The notes: a model not told the origin generated them from the letters alone. Counted from the first letter of the stretch, positions 20,902-32,104 are shown. The stretch is 64,000 nt of DNA from Symbiodinium natans (GCA_905221605.1 CAJNDS010002226.1:392501-456500); one strand, 5' to 3'. Numbers and translations: made by a program.

Positions 20902-21140
20902 GTAGTTCTCGAAAGTGGGGTCCCCTTCTTGGGGGTCCTAATTTGTCACATAGTACGGCACCGTATTAAAAGGACCCCCCCCCCCCCCCAAAAAAAAAAA
21001 AAAAAATATAATTAAAAAACAAAAAAACTAAACCCTGAACCCTAAGCCCTAAACCCCAAGCCCTAAACCCCAAACCCTAAACCCCAAACCCTAAACCCTA
21101 AACCCCAAAAAAAAGGCGGGACCCTAATCTAGAGAACTAC
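20902..21140. mobile_element. Inverted-repeat element containing a telomere-like array
   Basis: Terminal inverted repeats: GTAGTTCTCGAAAGTGGGGT plus CCC at 20902-20924 and, in reverse, GTAGTTCTCTAGATTAGGGT plus CCC at 21118-21140. The interior holds a C run, an A run and a degenerate CCCTAAA/CCCCAAA array (about 21030-21108). A related left end occurs near 47668. Confidence 0.62.
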
Positions 21141-21239
21141 CACAAACAGTCGGCCCTGTCGCCTCGGCGAAAGCTGCCTCAAGCTGCTGAGCGGCGCGAC
21201 AGAGCCTGGCAAGCAATCACACCTCGAAAGTTTGGGGTA

Positions 21240-21326
21240 ACCCTAAACCCTAAACCCTAAACCCTAAACCCTAAACCCTGAACCCTAAACCCTGAACCCT
21301 AAACCCTAAACCCTAAACCCTAAACC
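21240..21326. repeat. CCCTAAA array
   Basis: About 12 units with two CCCTGAA variants. Next to it, about 21165-21235 encodes ARLCRAAQQLEAAFAEATG on the minus strand, a weak exon candidate. Confidence 0.95.
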
Positions 21327-21589
21327 TACTTCAGAACCTTCAGGTCGAAGTTCGACATCTCACAAGGCTTCTCTATTGCCCCACCAATTAAGGTGTATGC
21401 TTCCTCCAAACTTAGCTCCTCTCAACACATCACTCATCACCAAAAAACCTCTACATCCTTTTGAGGCCCCGAACCTTGTAAAACCCATCAAGCATCCTCA
21501 GCCCAACCAACCCAGCCAAAAACCAAAACCTTGCAAGCCCTTAGCAGGCAAGCTCTAACCTGCCCGATGAACGTCTCAAACGAATAAAA

Positions 21590-21800
21590 CAAACCCGCAT
21601 TAAACCCTAATAAACCCCAATCCACCCTAATAAGCCCTAATAAACCTTGATAAACCCCAATGGTCCCCTAATGAAACCCCAATAAATCCTCACAAGCCCC
21701 CAATAAAGCCCTAATTACAGCCCAATTAAACCCTGATAACCCCAATAAACCCCTACTTCTTGAACCCCAAGTAAACCTTGATAAACCCTGTTTAAACCCG
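21590..21800. repeat. CCCTAATAAA-type degenerate tandem repeat
   Basis: About 18 degenerate units of 10-12 bp (AACCCTAATA, AACCCCAATA, AAGCCCTAAT). Related in composition to CCCTAAA but with a different period. Confidence 0.75.
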
Positions 21801-21871
21801 AAAAACAAAACGCTAGTGAGCCCTACTTGACCCTCTGGCGTCTCACCTCGATTGAAAAAAAAAGCAAACAT

Positions 21872-22056
21872 CTGTAGTCTTTGCCGATCCTCATGAGGAT
21901 TGTCGTCGGTCCCAGGCCAAGTCTTGCCACGTGGGAAGCTTCAGCGGAAGGGTTACCTCCGTCCGATATCATGTCACGAAGGCTTCTCGCACCAGAGTCT
22001 ATGACTTGCACGCGAGAAGCGCCAAGCCATCGCTTCGGTGGTGGAACTACCTCTGC
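21872..22056 (-). CDS. Candidate exon of unknown function (62 codons)
   Basis: The longest clean exon-like island in 13-24 kb: minus-strand, encoding EVVPPPKRWLGASRVQVIDS, then GARSLRDMISDGGNPSAEAS, then HVARLGLGPTTILMRIGKDY. No stop, protein-like throughout. No family recognised. The right flank is a TTTAGGG array; the left flank is the 10-11-bp CCCTAATAAA repeat. Confidence 0.5.
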
Positions 22057-22065
22057 TTCTGGGTG

Positions 22066-22660
22066 GGTTTAGGGTTTAGGGTTTAGGGTTTAGGGTTTAG
22101 GGTTTAGGGTTTGTGGTTTAGGGTTTAGGGTTTAAGGTAGATTTTTTGGGGAAAACAAAGGTAGGCAACATTGAGACCGGATAAAAGGGGTACACCAAAA
22201 GCTAAGTTCGTCTAAGCCCTTGAAGCCCCTTCGTACGAAGCCCCGTGGCCTTCTGCTAACTTCGTAGAACCTTCCCTGCGTCCCTAGTACCTAAACCCTA
22301 AACCCTAAACCCTAAACCCCAAACCCTAAACCCTAAACCCTAAACCCTCATTTTAGGCCCGAAAGAAGGCGCAGCTGGGCGGCTCGGAGAGTGCGGCGAG
22401 ATTGCGCGCGTCCAAGCACGCGCCTGGTCCGTTTCTTTGGCTCCCGGTGGCTTCGGGTTTGGGGTTTGGGGTTTGGGGTTGGGGTTTAGGGTTCAGGGTT
22501 CAGGGTTCAGGGTTCAGGGTTTAGGGTTTAGGGTTTAGGGTTTAGGGTTTAGGGTTTAGGGTTTAGGGTTTAGGGTTTAGGGTGTAGGGTTTAGGGTTTA
22601 GGGTTTAGGGTTTAGGGTTTAGGGTTTAGGGTTTAGGGTCTAGGGTTTAGGGTTTAGGAG
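22066..22660. repeat. Telomere-like arrays in both orientations
   Basis: TTTAGGG at 22066-22135, CCCTAAA at 22293-22350, then TTTGGGG, TTCAGGG and about 20 TTTAGGG units at 22457-22660. Followed (22655-22830) by five loose copies of a CGTGAGTCGGGAAA motif. Confidence 0.93.
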
Positions 22661-23941
22661 TGTGAGTTGGGAAAAACGGAGACATGAGTCGGGAAAGACA
22701 AAGCACAGTCAATAGCTGGAGGCGTGAGTCGAGCAAAAGGCAGACGCGCGAGGAAAGCCCTCGGGCGGAGAAAAGAAACGGAAGCGTGAGTCAAGAAGGG
22801 AGGCGTGACGTGAGCCGGGAAGAACTGGTAAGTGACAAAAGCGTTTCACGATTGTCCGCCTCCGCCCCCCCTCTCACTTTACAGCTTCTTTTCCAAGGCC
22901 GGGATGGTATAAAAAGGCAACCAAATGATGTTTTGTTCCTTTCGTGTTCTATTGAACGGGGTGGAGGGTGGAGGGTGGAGGGAAGACCCTTCACCCTAAG
23001 AGGATATTGGGGGGTTGGTGAGAAGTTCGAAGGCAAAACAAGACATGAGAAGTCCTCTGAAGCTGTGAAGAGTCTAAACCCTCAAATCCTAAAACTCGAA
23101 GCCCCAAAAAACCCTTCGACCTATATAAATCCATACACCCCAACCCTGACGCCCTAAAACCCCAAGTAAACCCAAGTCCGAAACCAAATATACCTTGACT
23201 GCTCAAGCCCTAGAACAGCGTCAACTCCCAAATCCGAATACCGCGAAAACCTCACCTCGAGAACCGAGAGCACGCGCAGACGACGCGAAAAGAGCACACG
23301 GGGCGTTAGTGAAACCCTAAACCCTAAACCCTAAACCCTAAACCCTAAACCCTAAACCCTAAACCCTAAACCCTAAACCCTAACAGTGTTAGTGACAAGG
23401 CTTACCCCGAGAAAAAATGACGCACGACCCGGTCCCAAGTGTCCCCCCAGTAAGCCTGATTGAAAATTCGTGAGAACGAAGAAATACAACTGCTTTTTAT
23501 GACCCTACAGTCCAACATGTTCGCCATGAATAGGACTTATAACCCTGCTATTCTAACTGCCGTAGAACCCAATGTAAACCCAACCTCCACCCCGCAAGCC
23601 CTGAACCGCGAAGTAGCTTGGTTTTGGATCCTTTTTGCTGGAGGCTAGGCTTTAGGCTCTGCCGGCGTGTTGCGACACATAACTTTCAAAACTCAGAATG
23701 GCACGCTGGCAGGTACAGAAGTTGAAGAAAGTTGAACATATCAATCTTCTTGGAGCTTGAACAGAAGCCCATCGGCATGGCCGGTTCTTAGCGATCCACG
23801 TACAGATTCCGTTTATCTGTCTTGAGGGTTTAGGGTCATTTGGGTCCAAAAACCCGAAACCCCAAAACCGAACCCCTAAACCCTAAACCCTAAACCCCAA
23901 ACCCCAAACCCTAAACCCTAAACCCTAAACCCTAAACCCCC

Positions 23942-24287
23942 GGAGCTGCAGCTCCTTAAACCTGCAACACGAGGCGCCGATAGCGGCAAGGACCTCACGG
24001 GGCGCCTCCAACAGTGGAAAGGACGACCTGGAAACGATCTCCGCAAATCTACCTGTGGGGGTCGGAATAACTAGAACAGAATTTTTTTTTTTTTTGGGGG
24101 GGGGTTTAGGGGGGATTCATGCAGAATTATAATATAGGGGCCATAAAGGAATACTATTAGTACCCTAAGCCCTACAGACCCTGAACCCTAGTAGTGCTGT
24201 AAGGACCTCAAGTTGTACCTAAGCGTCACCTTGGTAAAGCCACCCGCCCCTCCGTGAGCAGAAAGAACTTGGGCTTTAAGGCCTGTG
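23942..24287 (-). CDS. Two candidate exons of unknown function
   Basis: About 24197-24287 encodes GLKAQVLSAHGGAGGF then TKVTLRYNLRSLQ. About 23942-24058 encodes TGRFAEIVSRSSFPLLEA then PREVLAAIGASCCRFKELQ. Both are minus strand, separated by a T/G homopolymer tract. Ser/Gly-rich loop and alternating strands look like a folded domain; no family recognised. Confidence 0.42.
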
Positions 24288-24326
24288 GCTGTTGGCTGTG
24301 GACCTCAGCCACCCTCTATACTCCCC

Positions 24327-24781
24327 TTAGAACCTTAATAAAAATAGTATGTTTAATATCCTCTTGGGTTGTATATATATATATACAAAAATCAAGGGCG
24401 ATACAGCGCCCTGCCCCATGTCCAGCACTATCGACATGTTGCTACCGCTCGGCTTTGACATCGCCGCAGCATTCCCAAACGCTTTGCAGTTGTGACGCTG
24501 CGGATGTAGCGAAGGCACTGCGACGTGAACGTGGTCAACGCACACATCCTGTGACACGGCTGGCTGAATGGCCTTCAGCACCTTTCAAGACATGCCCAAG
24601 TTGCGACATCTGATGTCAACCGGTAGATGGCCTTGCATATGTCGATGCAGCCCCCTTCCCCTTCCTGCATTTGCCTGATCTGGTTCCCATGCAGGACCAA
24701 CTTTTTGTTTTGACCATTCACCGCACGCAGCATCAAACCCACGAGGGGTCGAGAGGGCTTTCGGTGAACCCTAAAACCCAA
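24327..24781 (-). CDS. Candidate exons of unknown function
   Basis: An upstream stretch (about 24590-24770) reads LMLRAVNGQNKKLVLHGNQ, then IRQMQEGEGGCIDICKA. Near 24575-24597 the frame changes at AAAG followed by GTGCTG; an AG acceptor 33 nt later (GTGTCACAG) leads to a second open stretch. Two of the three frames of that second stretch look protein-like, so the product is unresolved. Confidence 0.35.
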
Positions 24782-25006
24782 GTCCTAATCAGCTTTGAGA
24801 CCTCCAAGTGAGCTCCGCACCAGATCCCACCCCCGACCCCACAAGAGTTTTTTGTTGATAAGCAAGAGCATGTTAACCCGGCAAGCCTAAAACCTCAACC
24901 TGGTGTAACCCCTTAACAAAAATTGCCCCCCTTCCCCCCCCCCCCCCGCCCGCGAAAAATAGAAGTACTAATAACACCGTATAGGTATTCAGTGTCATAT
25001 TGTGAT

Positions 25007-25113
25007 ATGGGGGGTGTCCCACATTAGGGGGTACCTTATTGGGGCCTTTATTTTACTGTACTCATACTATTTGGCGGTCTAATTTGGGGGTCCCCTATTT
25101 GGTAAACCCCCAT
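25007..25113. mobile_element. MITE-like element, family B copy 1
   Basis: About 107 bp. Left arm ATGGGGGGTGTCCCACATTA then GGGGGTACC; right arm in reverse ATGGGGGTTTACCAAATAGG then GGACCCCC. The family consensus has AATAGGGGACCCC at one end and GGTACCCCTAATTTCGG at the other. Confidence 0.7.
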
Positions 25114-25151
25114 TTTATATTGATGGTTGTTGTTTCAGCATACCGTATTCA

Positions 25152-25255
25152 TTGCCATGGGAGGGGATACTCGTGCCGGCCAGTGGGCGTATCGTCCTCC
25201 AAGAGATCGTCCAGCAGTTCGGCTCGGTCCTCGCTTCTCAGCAACACTTACTTCC
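25152..25255 (-). CDS. Candidate exon, acidic
   Basis: Minus-strand frame encoding SEDRAELLDDLLEDDTPT then GRHEYPLPWQ. Acidic helix-like. It is sandwiched between two short inverted-repeat elements (25007-25113 and 25285-25382), an example of an exon boxed in by such elements. No family recognised. Confidence 0.42.
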
Positions 25256-25284
25256 CCGCCCAACAACCCCGGAGTCCTAAATTT

Positions 25285-25382
25285 GGTATGTTTCCCCTTA
25301 TACTTACGCTCCTGAATAGGGATTCTAAGAGGGGGTACTATAATCCCCCATTAAGGACTGTTAGTATCAGGGGGAACATCCC
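25285..25382. mobile_element. MITE-like element, family A copy 1
   Basis: About 98 bp with imperfect terminal inverted repeats: left GGTATGTTTCCCCTTATACT, right ending GTTAGTATCAGGGGGAACAT plus CCC. The centre contains GGTACTATAATCCC. It matches copies at 33606-33700 and 46620-46714. No coding capacity. Confidence 0.75.
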
Positions 25383-25663
25383 AACCCTAAACCCTGAACA
25401 CTGGGCCTTGAACTTTACATCCGAAGCCCTCAAAGCCGTAAGATCCTATTAGAACCCTCAAGCCCCCCAAGACCCAAAACTAGACGCGAGCAGCGTTCAA
25501 TTTCAACTGAAACCTGTTTAACCATTCAACCCAAAGAACCCGAAAACCGCAAAACCATAAAAACGCAAAACTAGAAGCCCCTTTTCTAGTATCCTGGGGT
25601 CCAGATTCTTTTTTGGGGGGGCCTTGGAGAGGGGGGGGGGGCAGGCTTTGGAGGGGGGGGCCT

Positions 25664-25752
25664 GGGGAGTTGGGACCAGGAGAATGAGTCCCCAAATAGC
25701 AGGATCGCCTTGTAATAAGGCCCCAATGAGGTACCCCTAGTTTCGGGAAAAA
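25664..25752. mobile_element. MITE-like element, family B copy 4 (left arm damaged)
   Basis: Shares GAGTCCCCAAATAGCAGGAT and GGCCCCAATGAGGTACCCCT with the other copies, then AGTTTCGGGAAA. The left arm is poorly conserved and adjoins G homopolymers. Confidence 0.6.
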
Positions 25753-25894
25753 ATGACTTGCAAGGCCCTCTCAACATCTACAGGAGGGTCCGGTGTTGAG
25801 GGTTCGTAGGGTTTGGGAAGGCGGGAGGGCACGTAAACCCTAAACCCTAAACCCTGAACCCTGAACCCTAAACCCTAAACCCTAAACCCTAAAC

Positions 25895-25990
25895 GGGCAA
25901 TGCTTGGCGGCGAGAGTCCTCATACCCGAAGTTGGGTTCCACCTGGACAACGGGGCAGCTTCTTCCCAGGAACCCTGTGCCCAATAAGCC
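25895..25990 (-). CDS. Candidate exon of unknown function
   Basis: Minus-strand frame encoding GTGFLGRSCPVVQVEPNF then GYEDSRRQALP. The hydrophobic strand followed by Glu-Pro-Asn recalls a nucleotide- or SAM-binding fold, which is too weak to call. Its right flank is an inverted-repeat element (25664-25752). Confidence 0.38.
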
Positions 25991-26169
25991 CCCTAACCCT
26001 TAGCCATCCCGAAGCCCCGTTTACCCTCAACCCTAATTCAAGAGCCCCAAACCCTGGGGTTTAGGGTTCAGCCTAAACCCAAAATCTCGTAAGGTTTAGG
26101 GGTTTGCTTGGGTTCAAGGGCTGCAGACTCTGGATTTCAAGGGCGACGGGCTCGGAGGGAGTTGCCTCC

Positions 26170-26312
26170 AATCTTGGGGTTTAGGGCTTGAGGTTTAGGG
26201 TTTAGGGTTTAGGGTTTAGGGTTTAGGGTTTAGGGTTTAGGGTTTAGGGTTTAGGGTTTAGGGTTTAGGGTTTAGGGTTTAGGGTTTAGGGTTTAGGGTT
26301 TAGGGTTCATGC
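26170..26312. repeat. TTTAGGG array
   Basis: About 17 perfect units. CCCTAAA/CCCTGAA patches lie at 25835-25890, 26365-26400 and 26565-26640, so the candidate exon at 26402 sits between opposed arrays. Confidence 0.96.
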
Positions 26313-26401
26313 TTAAGGCTCACGGAGGTGCAAGTGCACTCCGCCAACCTGTCTCTGGAGGACCTAAACCCTAAACCCTAAACCCTAAACCCTCAACCCG
26401 A

Positions 26402-26522
26402 AACCTGACAGGAGCTCCGAAAGCTGCCCCGCGGACCTCCCAAAGCTGTCACGGGGGCTGCCGGCGAGCATCTGGCGGTACTCTGCGCCCCGCTTAGGAC
26501 AATCGCGCCACCGGCAGAATGG
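26402..26522 (-). CDS. Candidate exon of unknown function
   Basis: Minus-strand frame encoding CRWRDCPKRGAEYRQMLAGS then PRDSFGRSAGQLSELLSG. Protein-like and bounded by CCCTAAA arrays on both sides. No family recognised. Confidence 0.42.
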
Positions 26523-27139
26523 TTCAGGGCTCAGGAAATCAAGGGTGCAGAGCCCTAAGCACTAAACCCTGAACCCTGAACCCTGAACCCTGAACCCTAA
26601 ACCCTAAACCCTAAACCCTGAACCCTGAACCCTGACCCTTGTGGGTTGGGGCAGAGCAGAATTCTCCTACGAAGTCCGGGAGTCTCTACCTTGAAGGGAC
26701 CAAGGCATGCAACGCACCGGGAGAATGAGAAGAAGCCTCTCTTTGTTTAAGGGCTTTGGGGTTTGGGGTTTGGGGTTTAGGGTTTGGGGTTTGGGGTTTA
26801 GGGTTTAGGGTTCAGGGTTTAGGGTTTTCGGCGGTCTTGTTTGCTCGACTTTGGCTGTGTCTGTATTTTGGGGCACAACCTGGTACCTCAACCCTCAACC
26901 TTCAGCCCCAGAAGCTACGAAACAGTGCCTGGGCTTTGGGGTTTAGGCTTCGGGGCTCCACTCAAGCTGTAACCCTGCCGGCTGTTACGGGCTGAAGATG
27001 AGACCTTCAGCCTGCACGCAATGAACGAACCCTATAATGGAGGGCTGCGAAAACCTCGACCCAATATCCTCACCCAAACCCTCAACCCTGAACCCGAAAC
27101 CCAAGATCCTGAGCCCTAAATCCTCAAAAACTCGAAGCA

Positions 27140-27236
27140 CTAAACCCTAAACCCTATTCCTAAACCCTAAACCCTAAACCCTAAACCCTAAACCCTAAAC
27201 CCTAAACCCTAAACCCTAAACCCTAAACCCTAAACC
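27140..27236. repeat. CCCTAAA array
   Basis: About 12 units, ending directly at the candidate exon 27232-27314. Confidence 0.95.
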
Positions 27237-27314
27237 AGCCTGCTCCTTCGACTGCTTCCGCTTGTAGCCGAAGAGGTCGTGGGCTCCCACCATCACCGGC
27301 TCCAGTGGTTCAAC
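27232..27314 (-). CDS. Candidate exon of unknown function
   Basis: Minus-strand frame encoding VEPLEPVMVGAHDLFG then YKRKQSKEQAG. The left end touches a CCCTAAA array directly. No family recognised. Confidence 0.42.
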
Positions 27315-27364
27315 ATATGGGCCCCCTAATGTCTCCTACGTGGTGAACTCTTATGTACCTGCGT

Positions 27365-27590
27365 AGATATACATATATATATATTTATTTATTTATTTAT
27401 TTTTATTCTTCATATTTATATTTATATTTATTTTTATTTTATCTTTATTTTGATATTTATATTGATACTGATATTTATATTTATACTTATAATTATATTT
27501 ATATTTATCTTTATTTATATTTATCTTTATATTTATATTTATATTTGTATTTATATTTATATTTATTTTTATGTTTATATTTATATTTAT

Positions 27591-27623
<33 letters not shown>

Positions 27624-27625
27624 GT
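27365..27625. repeat. TTTATA/TTTATT microsatellite
   Basis: About 260 bp of T/A-rich repeats, mostly ATTTAT hexamers ending in TATATA. Similar AT microsatellites: 7861-7975, 28730-28780, 48085-48145. Open frames through them are not considered coding. Confidence 0.93.
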
Positions 27626-28509
27626 TGTTGACATGAGAGGGTCTATCGGGGAACTTCATACTTGGGGCGCAGGCTTCGGGTGTGGGTCCAGGGCTCGGGA
27701 GGTTCAGGTTCAGGTTCAGGGTTAGGTTCGTACAGAGTTTGAGGTTCAGGGTTTATGATTTAGGGTTCAGGCTTTAAGACTCAGGGTTCAGGGCTTCGGG
27801 TTTTGTAGCTTCAGGCAACGGGGTCTGGATGAAGAAGGGCTAACTGCAAGCGACGCGCAAGGTCACCTGCCGGCCTGCCCTTGCGAAGGGAGGCGGACCG
27901 AGTGATCCCAAAAAGGGAGACCCCAAACCATACATGGCACGGTTGAGGGCTTTAGGGATTGTGGGTCTGGGGTTCACATCTGCATGGAATTGGGGGATCA
28001 GCGTCTGGGGCCTGGCCGCGTGCGCGACCACTTGAGTTTAGAAACCCAAAACCCCAAAACGTCAACACTCGCGAATCTCAGTGCTTAGACTGTAGGATTG
28101 GCAGCTCGGGCAGTATGGCTGGGGCAGGGGCAGGGGGTTTGGGGCGAGGCTTTTGTCTGCGTATGCAGGCACTATCTTGCGCTTCGTGATCTTGGCGGCG
28201 ACATCCCCTGGCACAGCACATCTCCATCCCCTGAACCCCTACATCCTGAGCCCTAAACCCATGAGCCCCCAAACCTTAGAACTTTGACCGCAACCAAAGT
28301 CCTGAAACCTGGCTGCTCGAGCACCGCCATCCACCAGCCTGGGGGTTAAGGGTTGCGTATTAGGGCTCACGCCCAGATCCCAAAGCCTCCAAAGCCCTGG
28401 AACCCCAGAGCAAAACAAATCATCTCGCAACCCCACCCCAAACCCCAAGCCGCAAGTATCCCCCACAACTTCAACTCCAGACCCTAAAACCCTCAACCCT
28501 AAACCTTGG

Positions 28510-29000
28510 CAGCCTCAAAGAGGAACCCCACGCAACGCGCAGTGAAACGAGCCCGCGCCGTAGCGCCGGTCCTTTAACGACAAAATGGTAGTTGCTTTTT
28601 CCAATGCAAACAACGATGTTGCTTCGAGAGGCCACCAAAAAAAACCAAGCCAAGTATACCCCGCGGGTCAATTGGTAGTGCACTGGCATAAACCATGACG
28701 GTATCAATAGCAAAACATACAAACGTTATGTACATATATATATATACATGTGTGTATATATATACATATATATATATACCCTGTGAACATGCAATACACA
28801 GCTTATTGGGCAGGTGCGGCGAGTCCCCCGTGCTTTAAGACATAAGAACTTGAAGAGGAAAGCCACGAGATCCATCACACCATCCATCCGTGCATCATCC
28901 ATCACGCCATCCATCACGACATCCTTATAACGAAGACTCTTCCCGAAGACCAGCTCCGCTGAAAAGCCCTCGACATGCTTTCGGGAAAAAGACATAAAGA
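28510..29000 (-). CDS. Two candidate exons of unknown function
   Basis: About 28790-29000 reads on the minus strand SRKHVEGFSAELVFGKSLRY, followed by a short MDGVMDDA repeat from a CATCCATC microsatellite. About 28510-28640 reads VYLAWFFLVASRSNIVV then CIGKSNYHFVVKG. Both are protein-like; a TA-rich microsatellite separates them. No family recognised. Confidence 0.33.
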
Positions 29001-29039
29001 ATAGCAAGCAGACAAGCAAACCCTGAACCCCTGAACCCT

Positions 29040-29595
29040 TAACTCTTAAACCCTAAACCCTAAACCCTGAACCGTAAACCCTAAACCCTGAGCCCTTAAC
29101 CCTTAAACCCTTAAACCCTTAAACCCTTAAACCCTTAAACCCTTAAACCCTTAAACCCTTAAACCTTAAACCCTTAAACCCTTAAACCCTTAAACCCTTA
29201 AACCCTTAAACCCCAAACCCTAAACCCTAAACCCTGAACCGTAAACCCTAAACCCTGAGCCCTTAACCCTTAAACCCTAGACGCTAAACCCTAAACCCTG
29301 AACCGTACACCCTAAACCCTGAGCCCTTAACCCTTGAACCCCAAACCCTAAACCCTGAACCGTACACCCTAAACCCTGAGCCCTTAACCCTTAAACCCTT
29401 AAACCCTAAACCCTAAACCGTACACCCTAAACCCTGAGCCCTTAACCCTTAAACCCTAAACGCTAAACCCTAAACCCTGAACCGTACACCCTAAACCCTG
29501 GGCCCTTAACCCTTAAACCCTAAACACTAAACCCTAAACCCTGAACCGTACACCCTAAACCCTGAGCCCTTAACCCTTGAACCCCAAACCCTGAA
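29040..29595. repeat. Higher-order repeat built from CCCTAAA variants
   Basis: A composite unit containing ACCGTAMACCCTAAACCCTG then AGCCCTTAACCCTT occurs seven times. ACCGTA starts at 29071, 29238, 29302, 29359, 29417, 29481 and 29545, i.e. steps of 64, 57, 58, 64 and 64 bp after the first. The first gap is widened by a block of about 13 CCCTTAAA octamers. Confidence 0.93.
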
Positions 29596-29659
29596 CAAAC
29601 ACAAAAAGGTGGAGCCTTCGATGGCTTGGCTTCAGCCTGGGGCTTCGGGGATTTGGGGT

Positions 29660-29795
29660 CAGGGGGTTTCGGGTTTCGGGTTTAGGGTTTAGGGTTTAGG
29701 GTTTAGGGTTTAGGGGTTAGGGTTTAGGGTTTAGGGTTTAGGGTTTAGGGTTTAGGGTTTAGGGTTTAGGGTTTTAGGGTTTCGGGTTTAGGCCC
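29660..29795. repeat. TTTAGGG array
   Basis: About 15 units, followed by a C run. Further right, CCCTAAA at 30465-30555 and an octamer array GGGTCTAA (about 8 units) at 30735-30805. Confidence 0.94.
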
Positions 29796-29974
29796 CCCCC
29801 CCCCCCAAAGGCCCCCCAAAAACGCCCCCTAAAAGCTCCAAGCCTTCCGGGCCTGTTGTTTCGGGGGTATGTGCTCTTTGGGCCTTTTGTGGCTTCCCAA
29901 GGGGCGCTTCGGATTCATTTACGAAAACGCGGTTTTGGTTGGCTGTTTGGACAAACGCTTTGGGATAAATATTG

Positions 29975-30070
29975 TAACTCGGCCTGTCAGCTGTTTGGAC
30001 AAACAACTTCGGAAATTCACAATCATGTCACATACAATTCCTATGTATTGTGTCTTGATTGTTTAGGGTT
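29975..30070. repeat. Dispersed repeat ending in TTTAGGG, copy 2
   Basis: Counterpart of 11655-11745. It also ends within a few bases of TTTAGGGTTT. A 24-bp string near 23812-23835 (TTTATCTGTCTTGAGGGTTT) resembles the same 3' end. Confidence 0.55.
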
Positions 30071-31749
30071 TAAGGTCGAGGGGGTTTACTTTTAGGGTTT
30101 TTTTTGGAGATTGGGTTTAACGCTGCCGAGTTTATCCCAAAGGCCCAAGTAGCCCCAAAGTAGCAAGCCCAGGCGGGGGGGTGAGGAGGGGGTGGGCTTA
30201 GGGGTTTGGGGGGTTGGGGGATTTTGGGGTTTAGGGGATTAGGGCTTAGGGTGGGGGGGGTGGGACAGTGTTTCGGAGTCTACGCCTACACCTAAACAGC
30301 CGTTTTCAGGGAAATCCGGAACCCTGGCTTGTCTTTGGGGTGCCTGAGCTGGGCTCTCAAGGCTTGGGCGGCTCAGGCTCCAGGATTCCTTCTTTGAACC
30401 GAGGCCAGGTCGACCAAACACCGTTCGTTTAGGGCTTAAGGGGCTTAAGTGGGCTCTGGGCCCCTAGACCCTAAACCCCTAAACCCTAACCCTAAACCCT
30501 AAACCCTAAACCCTCAACCCTAAACCCTAAACCCTAAACCCTAAACCCTAAACCCTCGTTTTACAACCCGTAGAAGCACGTACAAGTGAGAAGGGCCCAT
30601 GCTTCGTATCCCTAAAAACAAGGGTAAGGGACCATACCAAGGGCCTATGGCTCCACCCTTGGACTGCAGCCGCCACTTGGAGGTTTAGGGTTTCGACGGT
30701 TTAGGGTTTAGGGTTTAGGGTTGTGACAAGGGTTTAGGGTCTAAGGGTCTAAGGGTCTAAGGGTCTAAGGGTCTAAGGGTCTAAGGGTCTAAGGGTCTCA
30801 GGGTCTAAGGGTTTAAGGGGCTAAGGGTTTAGGGGTTTAGGGGTTTAAGGGTTTCAGGGTTTAAGGGTTTAAGGCTTGAAGGGTTTAAGGGTTTAAGAAT
30901 TGGGGTTTCGGCTTGGCGTTGAGGCTTCCAGGTCGCCTCAAGCACTGAGGCATAGGGGTAAACCCTGAAAAGCCTACCTCCTGAGCCCCTAAACCCCGAA
31001 ACCCCTGAAGCTCTAAAACCCTAAGCCCTAAACTCCTAAAGCCCTGAACCACGAAACCCCTGAACCTCTAAACCCCCAAACCCCTAAACCCCCTAAACCC
31101 CGAACCTCCTAATTAAACCCCTACACCATGTAAACCCTAAACCCTAAAACTCCCCAACCCCCCCATACCCCAACCAGGAGCCCCCAAACCCCCCATCCCC
31201 TTGAAGCCAACTGGGCGCCCCTGCCGAGGGGACCGTCGCGCCGCCAAAACTCACCTCAGGGTCGTAGTTCTCGCCTCGGGACTTCAGGGTTTTAGAGCCA
31301 TTTCTGGGCTTCGGGGTTTAGGGTTTAGGGGTTTAGGGTTTAGCGGTTAGGGTCTAGAGTTTGGGATGCCGGGCTCACTGTGCGGTTTCTGGCGGAAGAA
31401 GCTCAGGATTTGACTCCATAGTCCCCTAAAACCTCGACAGCCCTGCAAATTTCAGCTCTGGCACCTTCGGAAATATTGTCCCAAACCCTAAGCCCTAACC
31501 CTAGACCCTAAAACCCAAACCCTAAACCCTAACCCTAAACCAATTCCTATACTCTAAAAAAGCTCAACAGCCACACGCAACGGCCCTAGACCCTTCAGCA
31601 GCACGCAACAACAGCCTTAGCCCAAGCGAAACAACCCTCCACTCAAACCCTCTAAAAGCCCAAGACAAACCCCTAAACCCAAAAAACTCTCAAGGTTTGA
31701 CCTCAGAGATTCGGCCGAAACCGGAAAGCCCATAACGCCCAGAAGCCCC

Positions 31750-31830
31750 CACGGTTTGACCATCCAGGTTGCGGCGATGTTGCAACCAGCGGTCCAGTGG
31801 GCTGTTCCTTGGACAGTTCAAAGGGTGTCC
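31750..31830 (-). CDS. Candidate exon of unknown function
   Basis: Minus-strand frame encoding NCPRNSPLDRWLQHRR then NLDGQT; a second frame is also open (TPFELSKEQPTGPLV), so the frame is not settled. A further minus-strand candidate, NISEGARAEICRAVE, lies at 31430-31485, and RGENYDPE followed by a consensus GTGAGT donor lies near 31245-31275. Confidence 0.32.
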
Positions 31831-32104
31831 AAAAGCCACATAAAAATGAACCCTTTGAGTCTTTAAGGGGTTTGGGGTTTGAGGACCCTAAACCCTAAAC
31901 CCTTTAAGGGGTTTGGGGTTTGAGGTTTAAGGTTTGTTCAGGTTCACATGGAGTTTGGAATACCGTAGAAGGTGAGAGGTTGCATTACCAGGTTACAGAA
32001 AGGTGTGAAGGCTTCTTGGCCTTAGGGGCAGCTTAGGGGTTGCCTGGAATGTGCCAAGAAACTCTGATCGCCCTGTGACATGTACTGCACTCCCTGACCC
32101 TGGG

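Noticed and set aside
27365-27625. ORFs on both strands of the TTTATA microsatellite
   Set aside because: The translations are Tyr/Ile or Asn/Lys repeats, a by-product of AT-rich tandem repeats.
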